From Leucobacter celer subsp. astrifaciens (lineage in GTDB: Bacteria; Actinomycetota; Actinomycetes; Actinomycetales; Microbacteriaceae), in NCBI RefSeq assembly GCF_001273835.1, contig NZ_JHEI01000138.1, positions 1 through 64,000 of the forward strand: a stretch of 64,000 bases of DNA. Direction: 5' to 3'. The notes under the pieces are model-generated. The model made no database searches, had not been told where the DNA came from, and saw only the letters and a program-made list of their open reading frames with translations. Positions within the stretch are counted from its first letter, which is position 1. Every line of letters starts with the position of its first letter. Shown here piece by piece: positions 6,626 through 15,205 of the stretch. The position numbers and the translations under genes were made by a program.

Positions 6626-9244
6626 CTATAGCCGGGGCACCGCTCCGAGCAGCTCGCGTCCGTAGTTCGTGCGCGGAGCGGTGAAGAAGGCGGGGCCGCC
6701 GGCCTCGACCACGCCGCCTTCTCGCATCACGAGTACGGCGTCGCACACCTCGTGCACCACCGCGAGATCGTGCGACACGAACACGAGCGTCACCCCCGGA
6801 TCCCGCCGCAGCCCCTGCAGCAGTTCGATGACGCTGGCCTGCACCGAGACGTCGAGCGCGCTCGTCGGCTCGTCCGCCACGATCACGCGCGGCTCCACCG
6901 CGAGCGCCCGCGCGAGCGCGATCCGCTGCCGCTGCCCGCCCGACAGCTGGTGGGGATACGCGCGGGCGAGGGCGGGATCGAGCCGCACCAGTTCGAGCAG
7001 CTCGGCGATCCGCGCGCGCACCCGATCCCGCGGCACGATGCGATGCACCCGCAGCAGCTCTCCGAGCGTCTGCTCGACGGTCATGCGGGGATCGAGCGAG
7101 GAGTAGGGATCCTGCGGCACGAGCTGGATCGCGCGCGCCTGCGCCGGCGAGCGGCGGGCCGGAAGCGGCGAGCCGTCGAGCCGGATCTCGCCCGCGGCGG
7201 CCCGCACCTGTCCCACGACGGCACGGGCGAGTGTGGTCTTGCCCGACCCCGACTCCCCCACGATGCCGAGGGAACCGCCGCGCGCCACCGCGAACGACAC
7301 CCCCGTCACCGCCGTGAAGCCGCCGTAGCGCACCTCGGCCTCGCGCACCTCGAGCACGGGCGGCTCGGGATCCGGCACCGCTGCGGATCGCGCGTCCGCA
7401 GCGGCGAGTGAGCGCGAATGGTCCGCCGGAGCCCCCAGGTCGAACCATTCGCGCTCACTCGGCGCGCTGGGTGCCGCAGCAGAAGCAGAAGCAGAATCCG
7501 GAGCAGAATCGGGATCCGGAGCAGGATCCGGCAGCCTCGGAACAGCCTCCAGCAGGGAGCGGGTGTAGGCGTCGCGCGGATCCCGGATCACCTGCTGGGT
7601 CCGCCCCGATTCCACCTCGCGCCCCTCGCGCATCACCAGCACCCGATCGCACATCGAGGCGACCACCGCGAGGTCGTGGCTCACGAACACGAGCGTGAGC
7701 CCGCGCTTGCGCCGCAACCCGTCGAGCAGTCGGAGCACCTGGCGCTGCACGGTCACGTCGAGCGCCGTGGTGGGCTCGTCGCACAGCAGCACAGCGGGAT
7801 CCCCGGCGAGCGCCATCGCGATCACCACCCGCTGCCGCTGCCCGCCCGACAGCTGATGGGGGTACGACCGCGCGATGCGCTCGGGATCGGGCAGTTCGAC
7901 CTGCTCCAGCAGCTCCCGCACCCGTGCACTCGCGCGACCGCGCGATCCGGATCCCGCGGCGCCTCCCGCCTCGACGGCCTCGCGCAGCTGCACCCCCACG
8001 CGCGTGAGCGGGTCGAGCGCCGTGAGCGGGTCCTGGAACACCATGCCGACCGACCCGCCGACCGCGATCGCGCCGTCGACCACGCGGGTGCCCACTGGCA
8101 TCATGCCGAGCAGAGCTCGCAGGGTGAGGCTCTTGCCGGAGCCCGACTCCCCCACGATGCCGAGCGCCGCGCCCGGCGCCACCTCGAAGCCGAGGCCGTC
8201 GACGAGCGGGGCCCCCGAGCCCGCGCCCCCACCCGGACGACCACCGTCAGCGGCACCCGCATCCACGCGCAGCCCGCGCACCCGCACCTCGCCGCGCGCG
8301 AGTCCGTCCCGATCCCGGCGCCCCGAAGCGGGAGTCGCGAATTGCCGCATCGAGCGCGGCGATGCGGCAATTCGCGACTCCCGCTTCGCGGATGATGGGC
8401 CCCGGATCGCGGATCCTCGTGCGGCATTCCCCACCCGCAGCGCGTCGCCGACGCCGTCGCCCAGCAGCGAGAGCGCGATCCCGGTCAGCACCACCGCGAA
8501 CCCCGGGAACGCCGCCAGCCACCACTGCGTCGTGACGAACTGCTGCGCGTCGGCGATCATGGTGCCCCAGTCGGGCGTGGGCGGCTGGATACCGAGCCCC
8601 AGATACCCGAGCGTGACGATCGCCACCATGATGAGCACGATCTCGGTGGCGAGCAGCACGACCGCCTGCGGCAGCACGTTGGGCAGCAGGTGCCGCAGCA
8701 GCACCCGCGCGTGCGACAGCCCGCCGCCGCGCGCCGCCTGCACCCAGCCGGCCTCGCGCAGCGAGGCGGTCATCGCCCGCAGCACCCGCGCGTATCCGAC
8801 CCAGCCGACCAGCGCGAAGGCGAGGATGATGCCGGTCTCGCCGGCGCCGACCGCGAACACGATGGCGATCACGATCACGTAGAAGGGGAACGCGATGACG
8901 GTGTCGGTGATGCGCGACGCCGCCCGGTCGACCACGCCGCCGAAGTAGCCCGAGACGAGGCCGACGGTCACGCCGATCACGAACGGGGCGAGGGAGGCGA
9001 GGATCGCGATGCGCAGATCGGTCCGCGCCGCGAAGAGCAGGCGCGAGAGCACGTCGCGTCCCAGCTGGTCGGTGCCGAGCCAGTGCTCGGGAGACGGCGG
9101 CAGCAGGCCGCCCGTGAGGTTCTGCGCGCTCGGCGAGTACGGCGCGAGCACGGGGGCGAGGATCGCGGCCGCGAGGATCAGGGAGAACAGGATCGCTCCG
9201 CCGACGAAGGCGGGCGAACGGAGGGCGCGGCGCCAGAAGCTCAT
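6626..9244 (-). CDS. Fused peptide ABC transporter: DppC permease + two ATPases
   Basis: One 872-residue chain joins three parts usually encoded by three genes. Residues 1-280 are a DppC/OppC-type permease with HWLGTDQLGRDVLSRL and the EAA-like loop region. Residues about 310-575 are a DppD-type ATPase (Walker A GESGSGKS, LSGGQRQR, Walker B VLLCDEPTTALD). Residues about 625-870 are a DppF-type ATPase (GESGSGKT, LSGGQRQR, VIVADEPTSALD). The start ATG overlaps the stop of the upstream permease (ATGA). Both linkers carry long inverted repeats at the DNA level (8324-8388 and 7405-7461). Fused ATPase pairs are common in actinobacteria; a permease-ATPase-ATPase fusion is rarer. It should couple ATP hydrolysis to oligopeptide uptake. 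Confidence 0.93.
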   Translation of the reverse strand: MSFWRRALRSPAFVGGAILFSLILAAAILAPVLAPYSPSAQNLTGGLLPPSPEHWLGTDQLGRDVLSRLLFAARTDLRIAILASLAPFVIGVTVGLVSGYFGGVVDRAASRITDTVIAFPFYVIVIAIVFAVGAGETGIILAFALVGWVGYARVLRAMTASLREAGWVQAARGGGLSHARVLLRHLLPNVLPQAVVLLATEIVLIMVAIVTLGYLGLGIQPPTPDWGTMIADAQQFVTTQWWLAAFPGFAVVLTGIALSLLGDGVGDALRVGNAARGSAIRGPSSAKRESRIAASPRSMRQFATPASGRRDRDGLARGEVRVRGLRVDAGAADGGRPGGGAGSGAPLVDGLGFEVAPGAALGIVGESGSGKSLTLRALLGMMPVGTRVVDGAIAVGGSVGMVFQDPLTALDPLTRVGVQLREAVEAGGAAGSGSRGRASARVRELLEQVELPDPERIARSYPHQLSGGQRQRVVIAMALAGDPAVLLCDEPTTALDVTVQRQVLRLLDGLRRKRGLTLVFVSHDLAVVASMCDRVLVMREGREVESGRTQQVIRDPRDAYTRSLLEAVPRLPDPAPDPDSAPDSASASAAAPSAPSEREWFDLGAPADHSRSLAAADARSAAVPDPEPPVLEVREAEVRYGGFTAVTGVSFAVARGGSLGIVGESGSGKTTLARAVVGQVRAAAGEIRLDGSPLPARRSPAQARAIQLVPQDPYSSLDPRMTVEQTLGELLRVHRIVPRDRVRARIAELLELVRLDPALARAYPHQLSGGQRQRIALARALAVEPRVIVADEPTSALDVSVQASVIELLQGLRRDPGVTLVFVSHDLAVVHEVCDAVLVMREGGVVEAGGPAFFTAPRTNYGRELLGAVPRL
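7405..7461. repeat. 18-bp perfect inverted repeat at ATPase-ATPase junction
   Basis: Arms CGAGTGAGCGCGAATGGT (7405-7422) and its exact complement (7444-7461) are separated by 21 bases. The element is in frame inside the fused transporter and encodes about residues 594-613, in the linker between the two ATPase modules. A near-identical arm (GTGAGCGCAGATGGTTCGCG) recurs at 51479-51498. Confidence 0.9.
8324..8388. repeat. 29-bp perfect inverted repeat at permease-ATPase junction
   Basis: The two 29-base arms (8324-8352 and 8360-8388) are exact complements around a 7-base loop. The arm contains GGGAGTCGCGAATTGCCGCA. The element is translated in frame as about residues 286-307 of the fused transporter, between the permease and the first ATPase. 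Confidence 0.95.
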
Positions 9245-10356
9245 CGGGCGCTCCCGCCGCCGGCCCGCCGCGCCTGCCGATCGCGCGCCGTCGCGGGCGC
9301 GGGTGGTGTCGACTCCGCGCCGCTCCGCAGGGCCGGCGAGCCGAGCGCGGAGTCCGGGGAGAGCGGCCGACGGGGATCCGAGGCCACGGGCTCGTCCCCC
9401 ACCCGCAGCCGCGGGTCGAGCGCCGCCGCCAGCACCCCGGCCAGCGTCGTGACGATCACCACGAGCACGGCGCAGTACAGCGCCACGCCCTGCACCACCG
9501 GGAAGTCGCGGCTGCCGATCGACTGGAAGAGCAGCGTGCCCAGACCTCCGATCCCGAACACCTTCTCGACCACCAGCGTTCCGCCGATGAGATAGGCGGT
9601 GTTCACGCTCAGCAGCGTGAGCGCCGGCAGCGCCGCTCCCCGCACCACGTGCCGCCACAGGATGCGCCGCTCGGGGATGCGCGCGGCGCGCAGGGTCGTC
9701 ACGAAGTCGGCCGACAGCACCTCGATCAGCTGGGCGCGCAGCGAGCGGATCAGCGGCGGCGCCATGCCGAGCGCCACGGCCAGCGAGGGCAGGAAGAGAC
9801 TGCGCAGCGGCTCGCCCGGACCCGATCCCACGCCCCCGACCGGGAACCAGCGCAGCTGCACCGCGAACACGATGATGAGCAGCAGACCGATCCAGAACAG
9901 CGGCATGCCCATGCCGACGGTGGGCAGGATCCGCACGACGTGGTCAGCCCAGCCGTCCTTGCGCAGCGCCGCGGCGAGCGCGAGCGGCACCGCGATGCAC
10001 ACCGCGAGCAGCACGGCGAACACGACGATGCCGAGGCTCACCGGGGCCTTGGCCAGGATCAGCTCGCGCGTCGACTGGCCCGTGACGAGCGAATCGCCCG
10101 TGTCGAGGCGGGTGACGAGCTGCACGAGGAAGTCGGTGAACTGCCGCCACAGCGGCTGATCGAGCCCGAGCTGCTTGCGGAGCGCCGCGATGGATTCGGG
10201 GGTGGCGCGCTCGCCGAGGATCATGGCCGCCGGATCGCCCGGCACCATGCGCAGCAGGAAGAACACGGCGATCACCACGCCGAGCATCACGGGGACCACG
10301 CGGGCGAGGATCCGCCCCGTGGCCCTCGCCGCTCGCCGCACCGCTCTACCCGTCAC
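9241..10356 (-). CDS. Peptide ABC transporter permease (DppB/OppB type)
   Basis: This 371-residue inner membrane permease has the family N-terminus with MVPGDPAAMILGE, about six membrane helices, and the LRAARIPERRILWRHVVRGAALPALT coupling loop that contacts the ATPase. The last 45 residues are an extra hydrophilic Pro/Ser/Arg-rich tail not usual for DppB. The stop overlaps the start of the fused DppC-ATPase gene (ATGA), so the two are translationally coupled. The substrate-binding lipoprotein lies 150 bases upstream on the same strand. Substrate is probably di- or oligopeptides, though nickel transporters share this architecture. Confidence 0.93.
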   Translation of the reverse strand: MTGRAVRRAARATGRILARVVPVMLGVVIAVFFLLRMVPGDPAAMILGERATPESIAALRKQLGLDQPLWRQFTDFLVQLVTRLDTGDSLVTGQSTRELILAKAPVSLGIVVFAVLLAVCIAVPLALAAALRKDGWADHVVRILPTVGMGMPLFWIGLLLIIVFAVQLRWFPVGGVGSGPGEPLRSLFLPSLAVALGMAPPLIRSLRAQLIEVLSADFVTTLRAARIPERRILWRHVVRGAALPALTLLSVNTAYLIGGTLVVEKVFGIGGLGTLLFQSIGSRDFPVVQGVALYCAVLVVIVTTLAGVLAAALDPRLRVGDEPVASDPRRPLSPDSALGSPALRSGAESTPPAPATARDRQARRAGGGSAR

Positions 10357-10397
10357 GAGTTCACCCTACTTGCGCCCCTCAAGGACGGGGAGAGACG

Positions 10398-10500
10398 GGG
10401 AGCGGGCGACCGAATCGTGTCGCCTTTGCAGCTGAGCGATATGCGATTCATGCATATCGCGAAGATGCAACGAGCGATGGGATTCGGTCGCCCGCTTCCC
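10398..10500. repeat. Nested inverted repeat inside the peptide transporter operon
   Basis: The outer arms 10398-10416 and 10481-10500 (GGGAGCGGGCGACCGAATC and its complement with one inserted base) surround a perfect inner palindrome, GCGATATGC/GCATATCGC (10436-10444 and 10452-10460). It lies between the lipoprotein gene and the dppB-type gene on the same strand. Such hairpins can stabilise the upstream message and raise binding-protein levels over permease levels. Confidence 0.75.
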
Positions 10501-10508
10501 GTCGAGGA

Positions 10509-12089
10509 CTACTCCGCCGCCAACCAGGTGTCCTGGAAGCGCACGCTCGAGTTCGGCAGCACCGTGAAGCCGTGCACGCGGTCGGTGGTGGCCTTGAGGT
10601 TCGCCGGGAAGAACAGCGGGATGTAGGGCACCTCGTCGGCGAGGATCTGCTGGATCTCGTGGTAGACGGCCTCGCGGTCGTCGCCGTTCGGGGTGGTGCG
10701 ACCCTGGTGCATCAGCTCGGTGACGCGGTCGTCGGTGAAGTGCGTCCAGTACGACTTGCTGAAGCCTTCCGGGTCGGCCTGGAAGGTGATGAAGCCGTTG
10801 GGGTCCGGAGCATCTGACTGCCCGCTGTTGAGCATGAAGTCGAAGTCGTAGGCGAAGAAGCGCTCGCGGAACACGGCGATGTCGAGGGACTCGATCTCCA
10901 CCTCGATGTCGATCTGCGCGAGGGACTCCTGGAGGATCTGGGCGATCTGCGCGCGCTGGGCGTTGCCGCTCGCGACGAGCAGGGTAACCGCGAACCCGTC
11001 GGGGTGCTCCGACTGCGCGAGCTCGGCCTTCGCGGCCTCGACGTCGAAGTCGAGCGCCTCGACCTCGTCGTTCGCCGAGTAGGTGATGCTCGGCGGGAGC
11101 AGCGCGTTCGCGACCTCAGCGGTGTCGAACGTGGTGGCCGCGGCGATCCCCTCGCGATCGAGTGCGTGCGCGATGGCGCGGCGCACGTGGCGATCGGCGA
11201 ACTGCTCTCGCTGCGTGTTGAAGAACACCTGCTCGGTCGACCATCCCTCGGTCCGCGACAGCACGGTGCTCGCGTCCGCGTCGACCTCGGCGGCGTTGGC
11301 CGCGGGGACGGTGTCGATCGCATCGAGCTGACCGGCGGCGAGCTGCTGCCGCAGCTGGGTGTCGTCGGCGACGAACTTGTAGACGAGGCCGTCGAGGTAG
11401 GGCTTACCCTCCTGCCAGTAGTGCTCGTTCTTCACGAAGGAGATGTCGCCGTTCGGGTCCCACTCGTCGACGACGAAGGGCCCGGTGCCGACGGGGTTCT
11501 GGAAGAACTCCTCCTCGTCGACGCCCCCGAAGTCGGCGGGGAAGATGCCGTTCGAGAAGCCGGACAGCTCGGAGAGGAAGGGGGTGTACGGCGCGTCGAG
11601 GGTGATCGTGACCTCTCGCTCGCCCGTCGCCTCGAGGCTCGCGATGGGCGCGGTGAGCGGCAGCGGGCCGCCGACCTCGATGTGACGGTTGAGGGAGAAC
11701 ACCACGTCGTCGGGGGCCACCTCGGTGCCGTCGGAGAACTGCAGCCCCTCGCGCAGTGTGAAGGTGTAGACGAGGCCGTCGTCGCTCTCGTCGTGCTCGG
11801 CGAGCCAGGGCCCGATCTCGCCGTTCTCGTCGAAGGCGACGAGCGGTTCGAAGATCTTGTCGATCGCGAAGGCGTTGTTGGCGGTGATCTGCTGATTGAG
11901 GTCGAGGTTGTTCACCGCCGCGACGCGGCCGAAGGCGAGGGTGCCTCCGACGACCGGTTCGCCGGAGGTGGCGCCCGGATCCGCGTCGTCCCCGCTCCCG
12001 CCCGCGCAGGCGCTGAGGACGAGGGCTGCGGAGAGCGCGGCGGCGGCGAGGGCGAGGCGGCGCGGCCTCGATGCGATCGACTTTCTCAC
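10509..12089 (-). CDS. Peptide ABC transporter substrate-binding lipoprotein
   Basis: This 526-residue family 5 extracellular solute-binding protein has a lipoprotein signal (LALAAAALSAALVLSACAGG, Cys lipidated). The mature SBP_bac_5 domain contains DGLVYTFTLREGLQFSDGTEVAPDDVVFSL. The GTG at 12089 has an AAGGAAG box seven bases upstream and places the signal peptide properly; an in-frame ATG at 12137 would add 16 charged residues. It is the first transporter gene of the operon with the dppB-type permease and the fused permease-ATPase. Two GGTC-containing half-sites flank its promoter region. Confidence 0.94.
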   Translation of the reverse strand: MRKSIASRPRRLALAAAALSAALVLSACAGGSGDDADPGATSGEPVVGGTLAFGRVAAVNNLDLNQQITANNAFAIDKIFEPLVAFDENGEIGPWLAEHDESDDGLVYTFTLREGLQFSDGTEVAPDDVVFSLNRHIEVGGPLPLTAPIASLEATGEREVTITLDAPYTPFLSELSGFSNGIFPADFGGVDEEEFFQNPVGTGPFVVDEWDPNGDISFVKNEHYWQEGKPYLDGLVYKFVADDTQLRQQLAAGQLDAIDTVPAANAAEVDADASTVLSRTEGWSTEQVFFNTQREQFADRHVRRAIAHALDREGIAAATTFDTAEVANALLPPSITYSANDEVEALDFDVEAAKAELAQSEHPDGFAVTLLVASGNAQRAQIAQILQESLAQIDIEVEIESLDIAVFRERFFAYDFDFMLNSGQSDAPDPNGFITFQADPEGFSKSYWTHFTDDRVTELMHQGRTTPNGDDREAVYHEIQQILADEVPYIPLFFPANLKATTDRVHGFTVLPNSSVRFQDTWLAAE

Positions 12090-12140
12090 GGTGTTCTTCC
12101 TTGCGTCGCGGGTGTCTCGGCGCGTGGCACCCCGCACGCC

Positions 12141-12189
12141 AAGTGGTCTACCTCTCTACGGTAACTGCACCTCGATCACTGGACCACTT
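12141..12189. promoter_or_regulatory. Spaced inverted repeat at the peptide transporter promoter
   Basis: AAGTGGTC (12141-12148) and GACCACTT (12182-12189) form an inverted repeat with a 33-base gap, 50-100 bases upstream of the lipoprotein gene start. The extended left half AGTGGTCTA equals half of the DasR/GntR-type dre site as I remember it. TA-rich -10 candidates lie between the halves. This is a possible operator pair for a GntR-family regulator. Confidence 0.35.
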
Positions 12190-12196
12190 TGCTGCG

Positions 12197-12236
12197 CCGC
12201 CGTGGAACCACGACGGCGGCGTCCCCGCCGGGGGAC
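12197..12236. terminator. Two hairpins after the amidohydrolase gene
   Basis: CCGCCG-TGG pairs with CCACGA-CGGCGG (12197-12219) and GTCCCC with GGGGAC (12221-12236). They lie between the amidohydrolase stop and the lipoprotein gene on the minus strand, so they may end or attenuate transcription. There is no T run. Confidence 0.35.
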
Positions 12237-12274
12237 CCCGGAGCATGGCCCGGTGGGCACGCCGCCCGTCGAGA

Positions 12275-13474
12275 TCAGCGCACGGGATCGATCCAACGCC
12301 CGCCGAGGAGCACCGCGAGGACGGATTCCGGATCGCTCAGCGCACCCGGCTCCCGGGGGTCGCGCCGCAGGATCACGGCGTCGGCGAGCGCGCCCTCCGC
12401 GATCGCGCCGGCGGGCGATTCTCCGGGGTCCTCCGAGCCCGCGACTCGCGCGAGCAGCTCTGCGCCCGTGCGCGTCGCGGCGAGCAGCGCCTCCTGCGGC
12501 GTGAGGCCGGCCTCGACCAGCGCGTCGAACTCGAGCCGGCCCGTGCCGTGCTGCTCCGCGGTGCCGTAGTCCGTGCCGAGCGCGATCGCGAGCCCCGCGT
12601 CACGGGCGCGCTGCACCGCGAGCGGGTGCACTGCCACAGCCTCTTCCACGCGAGCCCGGAAGGCCGCGGGCAGCGATCCCGCATCGATCATGCGCCGCAC
12701 GAGCCGGTAGATGCGCAGCGTCGGCACGAGCGTCATGCCCCGCACTGCGGCGCTGCGCGCCTGCGCATCGGTGAGGAAGATCCCGTGCTCCAGGCTCAGC
12801 GCTCCGGCCTCGATCGCGTGGTCGACGGCCCTGCCGCCCCAGGCGTGCACCATCACCCCGGCGCCGACCCGCTCGGCCCGCCGCACGGCGTCGCGCTGCT
12901 CGGCCGCCGAGAACAGGGGGTCCAGCCCCGTCCCGGCCGGCGCCGCCACCCCGGCGGTCGCGACCAGCTTCACCCACCGGGCCCCCGCCTCGAGCACCCG
13001 CTCCACCGCGCGGTCCAGGCCGCCGGCCGCGTCGGCCGCCGACCGGTCGATCAGACGCACCGCGAGCTGGGCGCGGGGGCGCTCCGCGGGCGGGATCGCC
13101 GCGAACTGCTCGGCGTCGAGCCCGCCCGCATCGCGCACGCTCGTGAAGCCGGAGGCCAGCGTGCGGCGCAGCGCGGCCGCGACGAGCCCCCGGGTGCGAT
13201 CCGCGCCGAGACGCGCGCGGTCCTCGGCCTCGAAGGCCTGCCAGCCCGCGTGCAGGTGCGCGTCGACGAGCCCGGGGATCATCCAGAGACCCGAACCGTC
13301 CAGCTCGCCGGCGCGATCCCCGGCGCGAGCGCCGCGGCGATCCCCGCCGCGATCACCGCCGCCGAGCGCGAAGCGCCCGTCCGCCCAGCTCACCCGAGCG
13401 GGCGATCCGAAGTCGCCGCGCGCGTCGAGGATCCGGATCCCGCGCGCCGCCGTCGGGTGCTGCTCACCGGTCAT
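12275..13474 (-). CDS. Amidohydrolase family protein (imidazolonepropionase/prolidase-like)
   Basis: This 399-residue metal-dependent hydrolase has the signatures PGLVDAHLHAG (first metal His pair), ARWVKLV (candidate carbamylated Lys), VMVHAWGG and LSLEHGIFL (further His ligands), and ALGTDYG (catalytic Asp). Together these give a binuclear amidohydrolase TIM barrel. Substrate cannot be told from sequence; relatives cleave cyclic amides or Xaa-Pro and Xaa-Arg dipeptides. It lies on the same strand just upstream of the peptide importer, which fits use of imported peptides, but hairpins separate them. The ATG at 13474 was preferred; a GTG at 13480 is equally possible. Confidence 0.82.
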   Translation of the reverse strand: MTGEQHPTAARGIRILDARGDFGSPARVSWADGRFALGGGDRGGDRRGARAGDRAGELDGSGLWMIPGLVDAHLHAGWQAFEAEDRARLGADRTRGLVAAALRRTLASGFTSVRDAGGLDAEQFAAIPPAERPRAQLAVRLIDRSAADAAGGLDRAVERVLEAGARWVKLVATAGVAAPAGTGLDPLFSAAEQRDAVRRAERVGAGVMVHAWGGRAVDHAIEAGALSLEHGIFLTDAQARSAAVRGMTLVPTLRIYRLVRRMIDAGSLPAAFRARVEEAVAVHPLAVQRARDAGLAIALGTDYGTAEQHGTGRLEFDALVEAGLTPQEALLAATRTGAELLARVAGSEDPGESPAGAIAEGALADAVILRRDPREPGALSDPESVLAVLLGGRWIDPVR

Positions 13475-13553
13475 ACCCACACCCTATGCCCGACCGACTC
13501 CGAGGCGATCCTCCGGGACGGTCCTTCCCGAGGAAGCGCCGCCGACGTCGAAC

Positions 13554-13608
13554 GCGGAGTCCCGAATGGCTGCCTCACGCCGAGCGAGGCAGCCATTCGG
13601 GACTCCGC
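13554..13608. repeat. 23-bp perfect inverted repeat in a divergent intergenic region
   Basis: Arms 13554-13576 and 13586-13608 are exact complements around a 9-base loop; the arm contains GGAGTCCCGAATGGCTGCC. It lies between two divergent starts (amidohydrolase and YrdB-like), so it cannot be a 3'-end terminator for either gene. The GGAGTC-C-GAAT core resembles the arm of the 8324-8388 repeat. Confidence 0.9.
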
Positions 13609-13695
13609 ATTGCGTCATCAGCGAGGCGAGGGACGGGCACGGGCATGGGCATGGGCATGGGCGGGACGGAGGGACGGGGCCCTCGGCAGTGCCGG

Positions 13696-13701
13696 TAGAA
13701 T
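13696..13701 (+). promoter_or_regulatory. -10 box of a leaderless YrdB-like transcript
   Basis: TAGAAT is followed by six bases and then the GTG start at 13708, with no ribosome binding site. This spacing places the transcription start at or next to the start codon. Confidence 0.6.
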
Positions 13702-13707
13702 GATCCG

Positions 13708-14073
13708 GTGACCAGCTCCTCCGAGAACCAGCCCACCCGCGCCGCCACGATCCTGCAGTTGGCGCGCAGCGTCTTCCACCTCGTCTCCGTCATCGCGGTG
13801 ACCGTGTGGGGCTTCGTCTCGTGGCCGCTGCCGTTCCCGGGTGTGCTGACGGGCCTCGGTCTCCTCGTGCTCTCGGTGCTGCTCTGGGCGCTGTTCCTCT
13901 CGCCGCGCCCGGTGCTGCGCGTCGACCGCTTCGCGCAGACCCTCTTCGAGCTGCTGCTGCTCGCCGCTGCGGTGGCCGCGCTGCTCGCACTCGGCGTGTT
14001 CTGGCTGTGGCCCGTGCTGCTCGGGATCGGCGGCGCGGTGGCCGGCTACCTCGCTCTGGCCCGCGCCCGCTGA
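13708..14073 (+). CDS. YrdB/DUF2568 family membrane protein
   Basis: This 121-residue protein has four predicted membrane helices separated by short charged loops (hydrophobic stretches at about residues 22-40, 44-64, 79-98 and 100-118). The layout and the segment FFELLLL-like near TLFELLLLAAAVAAL match the YrdB/DUF2568 family, whose function is unknown. The GTG start is preceded at six bases by a TAGAAT box, so the mRNA is probably leaderless. It stands alone, with an AraC regulator 120 bases downstream on the same strand. Confidence 0.75.
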   Translation: MTSSSENQPTRAATILQLARSVFHLVSVIAVTVWGFVSWPLPFPGVLTGLGLLVLSVLLWALFLSPRPVLRVDRFAQTLFELLLLAAAVAALLALGVFWLWPVLLGIGGAVAGYLALARAR

Positions 14074-14193
14074 ATTCTCGCGCGAGACCTGCCCCGTCGC
14101 GTCGAGACAGTCCGTCACTCGTGAAGCGGCAGCGGGGCGGCTGCAGACCATTTCGCCCGGAATAGCCCGCCCGCTCGGCGCGTTCTTCTTCCC

Positions 14194-15126
14194 ATGAGTC
14201 CGACCACCCTCCCGACCCGCGCGGAATCGCCGCTCACCGCAGAGCCCGCGGCGCGCGATGGCCTCGACGGACGCGACGCCGCGATCGACCGGGTGCTCGC
14301 CGGCTTCGACGCCCGGGTGCACCGCCAGCACCGCGTGACGTTGCGCAGCTGCGACGTCGTCGCGATCCCCCGCAGCAGCATCGCGCTCGTCTACGTGATC
14401 GACGGGGCGCTCCGAGTCGACGGACCCGGCGGCGCCTCGGAGGAGCTCGTCGCGGGGGACGCGCGGATGATCACCGACCGCCGGGCGCACTCCCTGCGGG
14501 CGGCGCAGCACGCGTTCGCGCTCGTGAGTTCGCTCGACCTCACCGAGAGCGCCGCCCACCTGCTGGAACTGCTGCCGGGCGCCATCACCGTTCGCGAGCT
14601 GTCCGGAAGCGATCCGGCCGTCGCCGCGCTCGCCGCTCAGCTCGGCCCGGAACTGGACGGCGACGACGCTCCGTGCTCGAGCCGGGCCGGCGACGCGGTT
14701 GTCTGCCGGATGATGGCGAACACGGTCCTCGTATCCGTGATCCGCGCCTGGGTCGTGCGCGGGTGCGCGCCCGACGGCTGGCCGTCGCGCACGAACGACC
14801 GCTTCCTGGACCGCGTCGTCGAGGCGATCCACGCCGATCCCGGACGGGACTGGACGCTGGAGGATCTCGCGCGGACGGGCGCGATGTCCCGCTCCGTCTT
14901 CGCCGCGCGCTTCCGATCCGCGACGGGGATCTCGCCTGCGAACTACGTCACGGACGTGCGGATCCGATCCGCACAGGATCTGCTGGCCCGGGGCTGGGGT
15001 GTCTCGGAGGTGTCGCGGGCGATCGGATACGGATCCGACGAGGGGTTCAGCCGCGCCTTCCGGCGACGGATCGGGGTCACCCCCTCCGCTTGGCGCTCCT
15101 GCGCGATCCGAGGGGCCGAGGCCTAG
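14194..15126 (+). CDS. AraC family transcriptional regulator
   Basis: This 310-residue protein has an N-terminal cupin-like ligand domain (about residues 35-190, AraC_binding_2/cupin_6 style). The C-terminal double helix-turn-helix (about 210-305) contains DWTLEDLARTGAMSRSVFAARFR and the signature GYGSDEGFSRAFRRRIGVTPSAWR. It should activate or repress a target promoter upon binding a small molecule. It is convergent with an MFS exporter whose gene ends 80 bases away, and such pairs are often regulator and target. The palindromes upstream of the MFS gene would be natural binding sites to test. Confidence 0.9.
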   Translation: MSPTTLPTRAESPLTAEPAARDGLDGRDAAIDRVLAGFDARVHRQHRVTLRSCDVVAIPRSSIALVYVIDGALRVDGPGGASEELVAGDARMITDRRAHSLRAAQHAFALVSSLDLTESAAHLLELLPGAITVRELSGSDPAVAALAAQLGPELDGDDAPCSSRAGDAVVCRMMANTVLVSVIRAWVVRGCAPDGWPSRTNDRFLDRVVEAIHADPGRDWTLEDLARTGAMSRSVFAARFRSATGISPANYVTDVRIRSAQDLLARGWGVSEVSRAIGYGSDEGFSRAFRRRIGVTPSAWRSCAIRGAEA

Positions 15127-15205
15127 GTCTAGTCGGGTCGGGTCGGCTCCGCCTCAGCCGCCCCGCATCAGCCGAGGCCCCGGCCCCGGCCGCGAAGCGA
15201 CCCCC

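Noticed and set aside
5916..7448. A 510-codon minus-strand frame that includes the NfeD-like protein
   Set aside because: Only the last 212 codons resemble a protein family. The upstream part is Arg/Gly-rich shadow sequence out of frame with the ATPase gene, and ATG 6554 has a strong ribosome binding site.
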